Source: Shimia sediminis (GTDB taxonomy: Bacteria > Pseudomonadota > Alphaproteobacteria > Rhodobacterales > Rhodobacteraceae). Taken from it: a DNA stretch of 64,000 nt. The stretch spans positions 1-64,000 of the forward strand of contig NZ_RYZK01000015.1 of NCBI RefSeq assembly GCF_003990645.1, written 5' to 3'. The position numbers and the translations under genes were made by a program. This document shows positions 35,463 to 42,627 of the stretch, one piece after another; position 1 is the stretch's first letter; each line of letters opens with the position of its first letter. The notes under the pieces were generated by a model. That model was given only the letters and a program-made list of their open reading frames with translations. It had not been told where the DNA came from and did no database searches.

Positions 35463-36125
35463 TCAGGCTCCCCTGCTGATTGTCGAAATAGGCGGCACTG
35501 CGTCAATGCCCAGTCCCTTTAGGGCAAACACCACGACTTCTTCTGCAATGGCGTTCAGTTTTTCCTCACCATCGCCCTCACGTGGCCGGTACCAGAATAC
35601 CGGGCCGTTCAACGCCACCAGGAAACTTTGCAGAGTGACCGACATCGAGCGTACCGCCATCGTTCCCTCGGCCACACCCAGCTCGATCACCTCGCGATAC
35701 CAGGTTTCGAAGGTGTTGCGCTCGTGCAGGTGTCGCTCCATGGCTTCACGCTGGAATTCCGTTGTCGCGCCGAAACGCTGCATCTGCAATCCATCCAGAA
35801 GAACCTGCATATAGGAATGGTGCAGCATCATGCATTTGACATGCCCAAGCGTCATCAAATGCAAACGTTCCACCGGGGATAGCTTGGCGTCATATCCCTC
35901 GCGAATCCCGTCAAAGGCCAACTCCATGGCCCGGTCCCTGACAGCATTGAAGAGATCCACCTTGGACGGGAAATAGTGGTATATCCGCCCCTTGGTTGCC
36001 CCCAAGTGGCGTGCAACCGTGTCAATCGACGTCGCGGAGAACCCCTGCTTTTGAAAGCACTCGGCAGCCGCAACGAGGATTTCCTCGTAGCGCTTCGGTT
36101 TGGCGATCTTGGCGGTGGCAAGCAA
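35463..36125 (-). CDS. TetR/AcrR family transcriptional regulator
   Basis: A 220-residue repressor-type protein. The N-terminal helix-turn-helix reads KPKRYEEILVAAAECFQKQG then TVARHLGATKGRIYHYFPSK, the standard TetR pattern; the C-terminal ~150 residues form the ligand-binding domain. No ATG precedes it; the frame opens at a TTG at 36182 that lies inside promoter-like sequence, while the TTG at 36125 follows GGAG by six bases and is preferred. Immediately upstream is a perfect inverted repeat, so it probably represses itself and the genes behind it. The ligand may be an acyl-CoA, as for many TetR proteins next to ACAD genes; that is inference. Confidence 0.88.
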   Translation of the reverse strand: MLATAKIAKPKRYEEILVAAAECFQKQGFSATSIDTVARHLGATKGRIYHYFPSKVDLFNAVRDRAMELAFDGIREGYDAKLSPVERLHLMTLGHVKCMMLHHSYMQVLLDGLQMQRFGATTEFQREAMERHLHERNTFETWYREVIELGVAEGTMAVRSMSVTLQSFLVALNGPVFWYRPREGDGEEKLNAIAEEVVVFALKGLGIDAVPPISTISRGA

Positions 36126-36157
36126 AAAGAAACTCCATCTTTGGCTTGCTTCAGGCA

Positions 36158-36177
36158 AACATACTACTCGGTATGTT
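36158..36177. promoter_or_regulatory. Palindromic operator upstream of the TetR gene
   Basis: AACATAC (36158-36164) and GTATGTT (36171-36177) form a perfect 7-bp inverted repeat with a 6-base spacer. It overlaps the region just after a TTGACA (minus strand, about 36182-36177) that could be the -35 box, 33 bases before the TetR start. Site size and position fit a TetR-dimer operator. Confidence 0.65.
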
Positions 36178-36322
36178 GTCAACGCTCCCTCCCGCCAGAC
36201 GACGTTACGGAACTTCCAGCGGTCTCACCTGGACCCCGAGAGGAAACAAATATTGCCTCCCCCCTGAAATTCCGGCCTTTATGGCCTAGATAGAACAAAT
36301 CGACACAACAGGGCGCGAGAGA

Positions 36323-37201
36323 ATGACCGAGACCTATACCCCTCCCAAAGTCTGGACATGGGACACCGAAAGCGGTGGCAGATTCGCCAGCATCAACCGT
36401 CCCATCGCCGGGCCAACACACGACAAAGAGCTGCCCGTGGGCGACCACCCTTTTCAGCTGTATTCACTGGCAACACCCAATGGCGTCAAAGTTACGGTGA
36501 TGCTCGAAGAGCTGCTTGCCGCCGGTCACTCTGACGCCGAATACGACGCCTGGCTGATCAACATCGGAGACGGCGATCAATTCGGGTCCGGCTTTGTCGA
36601 GGTGAACCCAAACTCAAAGATCCCTGCGCTGATGGACCACAGCGGAGCAACCACAACGCGTGTTTTTGAATCCGGCGCGATCCTTTTGCATCTGGCGGAA
36701 CGTTTCGGCGCCTTCCTGGGTGCTCAGGAAAACCGCGCCGAGCTGCTTTCGTGGCTGTTCTGGCAGATGGGCAGCGCCCCCTACCTCGGTGGTGGCTTCG
36801 GCCATTTCTACGCCTATGCACCCAAAAAATGGCAGTACCCCATCGACCGCTTCGCCATGGAGACCAAGCGCCAGTTGGACGTGTTGAACCGCCATCTTGC
36901 CGACAACCGCTACATGGTGGGAGATGACTACACCATCGCCGACATCGCCATATGGTCCTGGTACGGTGCGCTTGCCCTGGGACGGCTCTACGAGGCGGGT
37001 GAGTTCCTTGACGTGACCAGCTACGAGCACGTGCAGCGCTGGGCAAACGAGATCAACGACCGTCCAGCTGTGAAGCGTGGCGTCATGGTTAACCGCGCCT
37101 GGGGCGACGCTGACAAGCAATTGCGCGAACGCCACGCCGCGAGCGATTTTGACACCCAAACCTGGGACAAGATCGCCCCACCCGAAGCGGACACCCAGTA
37201 A
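36323..37201 (+). CDS. yghU: YghU-type glutathione S-transferase family protein
   Basis: A 292-residue protein resembling E. coli YghU, a glutathione-dependent disulfide-bond oxidoreductase. The N-terminal extension ETYTPPKVWTWD and the block INRPIAGPTHDKELPVGDHP are typical, followed by the thioredoxin-like domain (FQLYSLATPNGVKVTVMLEE) and the helical domain (ADIAIWSWYGALALGRLYEA). It is cytoplasmic and probably handles oxidised or electrophilic thiols. It is divergent from the TetR gene; the operator lies about 145 bases upstream of its start, so shared control is possible but unproven. Confidence 0.9.
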   Translation: MTETYTPPKVWTWDTESGGRFASINRPIAGPTHDKELPVGDHPFQLYSLATPNGVKVTVMLEELLAAGHSDAEYDAWLINIGDGDQFGSGFVEVNPNSKIPALMDHSGATTTRVFESGAILLHLAERFGAFLGAQENRAELLSWLFWQMGSAPYLGGGFGHFYAYAPKKWQYPIDRFAMETKRQLDVLNRHLADNRYMVGDDYTIADIAIWSWYGALALGRLYEAGEFLDVTSYEHVQRWANEINDRPAVKRGVMVNRAWGDADKQLRERHAASDFDTQTWDKIAPPEADTQ

Positions 37202-37212
37202 AGCTGCTGCCC

Positions 37213-37240
37213 GTAGGTCGGACAAATTTGTCCGACCTAC
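37213..37240. repeat. REP-like palindrome, copy 1
   Basis: A 28-base perfect palindrome whose arm is GTAGGTCGGACAAA, located 12 bases after the yghU stop codon. A copy differing only in the central base pair lies at 44669-44696. Both sit after the ends of convergent genes. As RNA it would form a stable hairpin. Confidence 0.85.
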
Positions 37241-37349
37241 CCCAGACCCTCTCCCAAAGGGTTCAAGAGATTTCCAAGTCTCTTTTCAGACATCTTCAAC
37301 GCGTTTCCCACCGCGCGGCCCGTTAATGCTCCGAAACCGCGGACAGAGC

Positions 37350-37393
37350 ACCGACGCGATACCGACGTTGTACCGACACGATACCGACGTGGG
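37350..37393. repeat. Four tandem 11-bp repeats (ACCGACxxxxx)
   Basis: Four adjacent 11-base units, ACCGACGCGAT, ACCGACGTTGT, ACCGACACGAT and ACCGACGTGGG, occupy 37350-37393. They are flanked by GTTAATG (37322-37328) and CATTAAC (37401-37407), an exact inverted pair. The block lies in the 290-base non-coding region between the convergent yghU and GMC oxidoreductase genes, where no other feature was seen apart from the palindrome at 37213. Confidence 0.7.
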
Positions 37394-37491
37394 TTTGGGC
37401 CATTAACCCCTGCAAAAACAGCCGATTCGCCACCAGCGCGCGCTTGCATGCGGCACAGGCCGTTAAGAAACCTTTTACTTTCACGTCCGGA

Positions 37492-39075
37492 TCAGCTGCC
37501 CGACAAAATCATCTCAGCAGCTTTTTCACCAATCATGATGGTGGGCGAGTTGGTATTGCCGCTGGTGATGGTCGGCATGATCGACGCATCCGCCACCCGC
37601 AACCCCCGCAAACCCTTGAGCCGCAACTGTGGGTCCAACGGGGCAGCGTCATCCGATCCCATCCGCACTGTGCTGACCGGGTGGAAAATCGTCGTCCCTA
37701 CGTCGCCCGCAGCCTGTGCCAGCTCGGCATCATCCTGCGCGGTCAACCCGGGCTTCATCTCTTCCGGTCGGTACTTTGCCATGGGTGCTTGGCCCATGAT
37801 CTCGCGGGCCTGCCGGATCGCCGCCACGGCCACGGCCCGATCTCCTTCGGTCGACAGGTAATTCGGGGAAATCACCGGCGCGTCCTTGGGGTTGGCCGAG
37901 GCGATCCGCACATGCCCCCGGCTCTCCGGTCGCAGGTTGCACACGCTCGCCGTCATGCCCGGAAAGTCATGCAACGGCTGGCCAAACGCTTCCAGCGTCA
38001 GGGGCTGCACATGATACTCCAGATCCGCGGTCTCCAGATCCGGTCGCGACTTGGTAAAGGCCCCAAGCTGCGAGGGCGCCATGGACATCGGCCCACTGCG
38101 CCGCAGGACGTACTCCAACCCGATCTTGGCCTTGCCAATCCACGAATTCGCCATGGTATTCAGCGTCTTGGCCCCTTCCAGCTTCCACGCGCAGCGCAGC
38201 TGCAAATGGTCCTGCAGGTTTTCTCCAACCTGCGGCGCATCCAGCGCCACTGGAATCCCATGTTCCCGCAACAGGTCTCCGGACCCAATCCCCGACAGCT
38301 GCAGGATCTGCGGGCTGTTCACCGCCCCTGCAGACAACACCACCTCGGCCTCACAGCGGGCCTGCTTCAAGGCGCCGTTTTGCTCGTACTCAACACCAAC
38401 AACCCGGCCCTCTTCGATCAGCAGACGGGTGGTGTGCGCGTGGGTTTCAACCTTGAGCCTGGTCTCTTTCACCGGCCGCAGGAACGCCCGCGCCGTATTC
38501 AGCCGCCAGCCCTTGTTCTGGTTGACTTTGAAATACCCGACACCCTCGTTGTCCCCCGCATTGAAGTCATCCGTGCGACGAATTCCAGCCGCTTCCGCAG
38601 CCGCCATCCAGTCGTCCAGAACCTCCCAGTGCAGGCGCTGATTGTCGACGTGCCACTCGCCCCCGACCCCGTGTATCTCTGACGGGCCGTCCATGTAATC
38701 CTCAACCCGTTTGAACAATGGCAGCACGTCCTCCCAACCCCAGCCGGGATTGCCCATCTGCCGCCAACCGTCATAGTCTGCAGCCTGCCCGCGCAAGTAC
38801 AGCATGCCGTTGATCGAAGAACAGCCGCCCAGCACCTTGCCACGCGGATACAAGAGCGAACGCCCGTTCAACCCCTTGTCAGGAGCGGTCCTGTATAACC
38901 AGTCGGTTCTGGGGTTGCCGATGCAATAGAGGTAGCCCATCGGAACATGGATCCAATGGTAATTGTCACGCCCTCCGGCCTCCAACAGCAGCACTTTGTG
39001 TCCGGCCCGCGACAAACGGTTCGCAACAACACAGCCCGCGCTGCCCGCGCCAACAACGATGTAATCCCAAGTCAC
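37492..39075 (-). CDS. GMC family oxidoreductase (choline dehydrogenase-like)
   Basis: A 527-residue FAD enzyme that oxidises a primary or secondary alcohol. The FAD-binding motif VVGAGSAGCVVANRL is at the N-terminus, GMLYLRGQAADYD and GGCSSINGM follow (FAD-contact region), and the catalytic histidine lies in TTIFHPVSTVRMG near the C-terminus, then VADASIMPTITSGNTN. It resembles choline and alkanol dehydrogenases, but no bet genes are nearby, so the alcohol substrate is open. The start overlaps the stop of the alpha/beta hydrolase gene (39072-39075), so hydrolase and oxidase are translated together: an ester or amide cleaved, then its alcohol oxidised, would be a simple pathway. Confidence 0.92.
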   Translation of the reverse strand: MTWDYIVVGAGSAGCVVANRLSRAGHKVLLLEAGGRDNYHWIHVPMGYLYCIGNPRTDWLYRTAPDKGLNGRSLLYPRGKVLGGCSSINGMLYLRGQAADYDGWRQMGNPGWGWEDVLPLFKRVEDYMDGPSEIHGVGGEWHVDNQRLHWEVLDDWMAAAEAAGIRRTDDFNAGDNEGVGYFKVNQNKGWRLNTARAFLRPVKETRLKVETHAHTTRLLIEEGRVVGVEYEQNGALKQARCEAEVVLSAGAVNSPQILQLSGIGSGDLLREHGIPVALDAPQVGENLQDHLQLRCAWKLEGAKTLNTMANSWIGKAKIGLEYVLRRSGPMSMAPSQLGAFTKSRPDLETADLEYHVQPLTLEAFGQPLHDFPGMTASVCNLRPESRGHVRIASANPKDAPVISPNYLSTEGDRAVAVAAIRQAREIMGQAPMAKYRPEEMKPGLTAQDDAELAQAAGDVGTTIFHPVSTVRMGSDDAAPLDPQLRLKGLRGLRVADASIMPTITSGNTNSPTIMIGEKAAEMILSGS

Positions 39076-39881
39076 GGACGGTCCCCATTGATCAGCATTT
39101 GGGTCAACAAGCTGTCCGGCTCAGCCAACCCGTCAATCACGTTGAAATGATGCAAGCCCTCTTCCACCACATGCCCGCACTCCCAGGCCTCGGCCAGCCA
39201 CTGCGCCTGATCCAGAAACGCCGGGCGCTCATCGCTGCCCACCCAGGCCGTCACCGGCACGTTCAACCGCCGTTTCAGCACCGGGCTTTCGGCCTCGGCT
39301 GTTGCCATATCCATTCGGAAATCATCGTTCATGCTGGTCTGCAGCAAGGGCCGCAGGTCCGACAAGGGAGAGATTGGCACAACATGCTTCAACCGCCGCG
39401 CCACGTTCGACGGCAGTACGTTTTCGCAGGCCATGCGCGCCACCAGATGCCCGCCGGCAGAATGCCCTGCCAACAGGATAGGGCCCTCGACCCGCGCCGC
39501 GGCCTCGGTCACCGCCCGCAGGATTTGCAGGGTGATGTCCGCGATCCGCACATCCGGGCACAGATCATAAGATGGCATCGCCACGGCCCAGCCCCTGGCC
39601 AAAGGCCCCGACGCCAGATGCGACCAGGACGACTTGTCAAACGCCCGCCAATATCCGCCATGCACAAAGACACACAGGCCCTCGGGCGCTGTCTCTGGCT
39701 TCATCAGGTCCAACCGCTCGCGTGCGCCTTCACCATAGGGGATGTCCGCCTGCAAACGCCCTGCCTCGGCCAGGGTTTCCCGAAAAGTCGCGGCCTCTTG
39801 GGCCCAACGCGGCGGATAACCTGCGGCATCGGGGATATACGCGCCATTGGCATATGCATCGTCCAGCGGGTGTTGACTCAT
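39072..39881 (-). CDS. Alpha/beta hydrolase, kynurenine formamidase-like
   Basis: A 269-residue hydrolase. The oxyanion motif HGGYWRAF is the form seen in arylformamidase/carboxylesterase relatives, and the nucleophile serine is in GHSAGGHLVARM. A C-terminal histidine in EGLHHFNVIDGL completes the triad, with an acid residue near SDERPAF. No signal peptide is present. It is the first gene of a two-gene unit with the GMC oxidoreductase (ATGA overlap) and is divergent from the succinate-semialdehyde dehydrogenase gene over a 94-base spacer. Confidence 0.88.
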   Translation of the reverse strand: MSQHPLDDAYANGAYIPDAAGYPPRWAQEAATFRETLAEAGRLQADIPYGEGARERLDLMKPETAPEGLCVFVHGGYWRAFDKSSWSHLASGPLARGWAVAMPSYDLCPDVRIADITLQILRAVTEAAARVEGPILLAGHSAGGHLVARMACENVLPSNVARRLKHVVPISPLSDLRPLLQTSMNDDFRMDMATAEAESPVLKRRLNVPVTAWVGSDERPAFLDQAQWLAEAWECGHVVEEGLHHFNVIDGLAEPDSLLTQMLINGDRP

Positions 39882-39975
39882 TTAGTTGCCTTGTTAATTA
39901 TCTGAACAGAACAATTGCGTCGCCACCCTAGCCACATCTAGAGTGCCGATGCCATCATATTTCGGAGAATTCTCG

Positions 39976-41451
39976 ATGCTCGACACCCTCACCGACCTCA
40001 AGTCCCTGCTCAAGGACCCGAGCCTGCTGGAAACCCGCGCCTATATCGGCGGCCAATGGGTCGATGGGGACAACGGCACCTTTGACGTGACCAACCCGGC
40101 CCGCGGCGATGTCGTGGCCCAGGTGGCCGACCTCAGCCGCGCACAGGTCGCTGGCGCCATTGCCCAGGCCGAGACCGCTCAGAAAGAATGGGCGCAATGG
40201 ACTGGCAAGGAACGCGCCAATGTCCTGCGCAAGTGGTTCGACCTGATGATGGAGAACCAGCAAGACCTCGGCATCATCCTGACCGCCGAAATGGGCAAAC
40301 CCCTGGCCGAAGCAGTGGGTGAGATCGCCTATGGTGCTTCGTTCATTGAGTTTTTTGCTGAAGAGGCCAAGCGCATCTACGGCGAAACCATCCCGGGCCA
40401 CCAACGTGACAAGCGTATCACGGTCATCAAGCAGCCTATCGGCGTGGCGGCCTCGATCACGCCATGGAATTTCCCCAACGCGATGATCACCCGCAAGGCC
40501 GGCCCGGCGCTCGCCGCTGGCTGTTCCTTTGTCGCCCGTCCTGCCGCAGAAACCCCGCTTTCCGCCATCGTGCTGGGCGTGCTCGCCGAACGCGCAGGCA
40601 TCCCGGCAGGCGTGCTGAACATTGTACCCTCGTCGCGCTCGTCCGAGGTGGGCAAAGAGTTCTGCGAAAACGACGCTGTGCGCAAACTGACCTTTACAGG
40701 CTCGACCGAAGTTGGGCGCATTCTTCTGCGCCAGGCCGCTGACAGTATCATGAAATGCTCGATGGAACTGGGCGGCAACGCGCCTTTCATCGTGTTTGAT
40801 GACGCCGACCTCGACGCCGCCGTCGAAGGCGCGATCATGTGCAAGTTCCGTAACAACGGTCAGACCTGCGTCTGCGCCAATCGCATCTACGTGCAATCCG
40901 GTGTCTACGACGCCTTCGCCGCCAAATTGAAAGCTCGCATTGAGACCATGAAGGTCGGCGACGGCCTTGACGAGGGCACCATTTTTGGCCCGCTGATCAA
41001 CGCCGATGCGGTTGTGAAGGTTGAAGAACACATCGCCGACGCCAAAGCCAAGGGCGGCGAGATCATCCTGGGTGGCAATCCCTCCGAACTGGGCGGCACC
41101 TTCTTCCAGCCGACCATTGTGACCGGCGCCACTCCGGACATGCTGTTCTCGACGGATGAGACCTTTGGCCCCCTCGCCCCGCTCTTCAAATTCGAAAACG
41201 AAGACGAGGTCATCGCGATGGCCAATGACACAATCTTTGGCCTAGCCTCTTACTTCTATGCCAAGGATCTCAGCCGGGTTTACAAAGTGGCCGAAGCGCT
41301 GGAGTACGGCATCGTCGGCGTTAACACCGGCATCATCTCGACCGAGGTTGCCCCCTTTGGTGGCGTCAAACAATCCGGCCTGGGACGCGAAGGCAGCCAC
41401 CACGGCATCGAAGATTACCTCGAGATGAAATACATCTGCATGTCGGTCTAA
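39976..41451 (+). CDS. gabD: NAD(P)-dependent succinate-semialdehyde dehydrogenase
   Basis: A 491-residue aldehyde dehydrogenase that most resembles succinate-semialdehyde dehydrogenase. The catalytic glutamate is in SMELGGNAPFIVFDDADLD and the catalytic cysteine in FRNNGQTCVCANRIYV; the SSADH group carries this CVCANR form. EVAPFGGVKQSGLGREGSHH is the C-terminal signature. The ATG at 39976 follows CGGAGA by seven bases; the open frame starts 11 codons earlier without a better site. The likely job is oxidation of succinate semialdehyde (from GABA or similar) to succinate. Its stop codon overlaps that of the convergent globin gene. Confidence 0.9.
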   Translation: MLDTLTDLKSLLKDPSLLETRAYIGGQWVDGDNGTFDVTNPARGDVVAQVADLSRAQVAGAIAQAETAQKEWAQWTGKERANVLRKWFDLMMENQQDLGIILTAEMGKPLAEAVGEIAYGASFIEFFAEEAKRIYGETIPGHQRDKRITVIKQPIGVAASITPWNFPNAMITRKAGPALAAGCSFVARPAAETPLSAIVLGVLAERAGIPAGVLNIVPSSRSSEVGKEFCENDAVRKLTFTGSTEVGRILLRQAADSIMKCSMELGGNAPFIVFDDADLDAAVEGAIMCKFRNNGQTCVCANRIYVQSGVYDAFAAKLKARIETMKVGDGLDEGTIFGPLINADAVVKVEEHIADAKAKGGEIILGGNPSELGGTFFQPTIVTGATPDMLFSTDETFGPLAPLFKFENEDEVIAMANDTIFGLASYFYAKDLSRVYKVAEALEYGIVGVNTGIISTEVAPFGGVKQSGLGREGSHHGIEDYLEMKYICMSV

Positions 41452-41855
41452 ACCGGCATCTCTTCGGCCATGCAGTCAAACAGAACCTGCATGGCCTGAC
41501 GCCAGGCTTGGGCGGTATCCGGTGTGAACTGGTCTCCGCCCACCTCTGCCAAGGCATCAATCAACGCTTCACCCGCACAATCAAACTGTTCGCGACTTAC
41601 ATGGAAACGTGCATGCGCATGCGCCAATTTTCTGGCCACACCCCGCATCGCTTCTGACTGGTTCAGCAACTTGACGATCATCACAAGGATGCTGGCAAAC
41701 ATCTGTCTTTGCACATGCATGTCCTCATGAAACATCTCACGCGCTTCGGGCATTGCCGCAAACAGATTTTCATAAAACAACGTCGAAATCTTGGCCTTGT
41801 CTCGATAGGCGCGTTCAAAACTCGATTGAATCAAGTCGATTTGCTGACGATCCAT
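41448..41855 (-). CDS. Single-domain globin
   Basis: A 135-residue protein of the bacterial haemoglobin family (myoglobin-fold, Vgb/flavohaemoglobin-like head). STLFYENLFAAMPEAREMF is the typical B-C region, and the proximal haem ligand should be His81 in AHARFHVSREQF, matched by spacing to the HVxxGVxxxHY motif of flavohaemoglobins. No reductase domain follows, so it is the stand-alone form. Possible roles are oxygen binding, nitric oxide detoxification or redox sensing. The stop codon overlaps the gabD stop (41448-41451), so the two convergent genes share 4 bases. It is divergent from the ECF sigma gene. Confidence 0.85.
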   Translation of the reverse strand: MDRQQIDLIQSSFERAYRDKAKISTLFYENLFAAMPEAREMFHEDMHVQRQMFASILVMIVKLLNQSEAMRGVARKLAHAHARFHVSREQFDCAGEALIDALAEVGGDQFTPDTAQAWRQAMQVLFDCMAEEMPV

Positions 41856-42084
41856 CTGGCGTTCCGATCCTTACTGGCTGCTCCCCGCCAATCTAACGCC
41901 CTCAGGTTAAAGTTTTCCTCACAACCAAAGCACTTACCCAGCAAAAAAGACACCACAAACACCCTGTTCCTGACCGCAAGACCGCCATGGCGTTCCCCGC
42001 TGCCACTTCCCTTTTGACCTTGCGCACTTCTCACGGCAAAGTTTTTTCCAAGGATTGCCAAACGGCGCGCGTCCTACAGGTAAC

Positions 42085-42627
42085 ATGCGGATGGAAACAA
42101 GCGACGAAAGACTGGCGGGACAGGCCGCAGACGGCGATGGCGAAGCCTTTGCCAGCCTTCTCGCGCGCCACTATGACCGTGTCTTTGCGCTGTGTTTCCG
42201 ACTGACAGGCGCGCAAGCCGAGGCCGAAGACCTGACCCAGGACATCTGTGCCGCCCTACCCGCCAAGCTGACGCGTTTTGACGCGCGCGCGCGGTTCACG
42301 ACATGGCTGTATCGTGTTGTCGTCAACGCCGCCCACGATCGCCGTCGCAAACAGGCCAGCCACGCCAGGGCGGCGGACGGTTGGGGCGACTGGGAACTGG
42401 CACGACAGGCTGAAAACGCCGAAACAACGGACCGCATCGACTGGCTGACCCGCGCTATGCGCGCCCTGTCCGAGGACCTGCGCGATACGCTCGCGCTGGT
42501 CCTGGACGACATGACACACGCCGAGGTGGGCGAGGTGCTTGGGATATCCGAAGGCACCGTAAGCTGGCGGATATCCGAAGCCAAAAAACACCTCAAAGCG
42601 CTGAAAGAAAAGGAGGAAAGCGCATGA
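42085..42627 (+). CDS. ECF-type RNA polymerase sigma factor
   Basis: A 180-residue extracytoplasmic-function sigma factor. Region 2 reads ARHYDRVFALCFRLTGAQAE then LTQDICAALPAKL (polymerase binding and -10 recognition), and region 4 is a helix-turn-helix with VGEVLGISEGTVSWRISEAK. The ATG at 42085, after AGGTAAC, or the one two codons later at 42091 is the start. Its stop overlaps the start of the membrane vWA protein gene (ATGA at 42624-42627), suggesting the vWA protein or its cytoplasmic N-terminus regulates it in place of a classical anti-sigma factor. Confidence 0.92.
   Translation: MRMETSDERLAGQAADGDGEAFASLLARHYDRVFALCFRLTGAQAEAEDLTQDICAALPAKLTRFDARARFTTWLYRVVVNAAHDRRRKQASHARAADGWGDWELARQAENAETTDRIDWLTRAMRALSEDLRDTLALVLDDMTHAEVGEVLGISEGTVSWRISEAKKHLKALKEKEESA

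Noticed and set aside
37350-37393. CRISPR-like array
   Set aside because: The units are 11 bases with no spacers and no cas genes nearby.
42052-42076. ECF autoregulatory promoter (GGATT ... CGTCC) before the sigma gene
   Set aside because: The two boxes are too close together and the implied start site would leave almost no leader.
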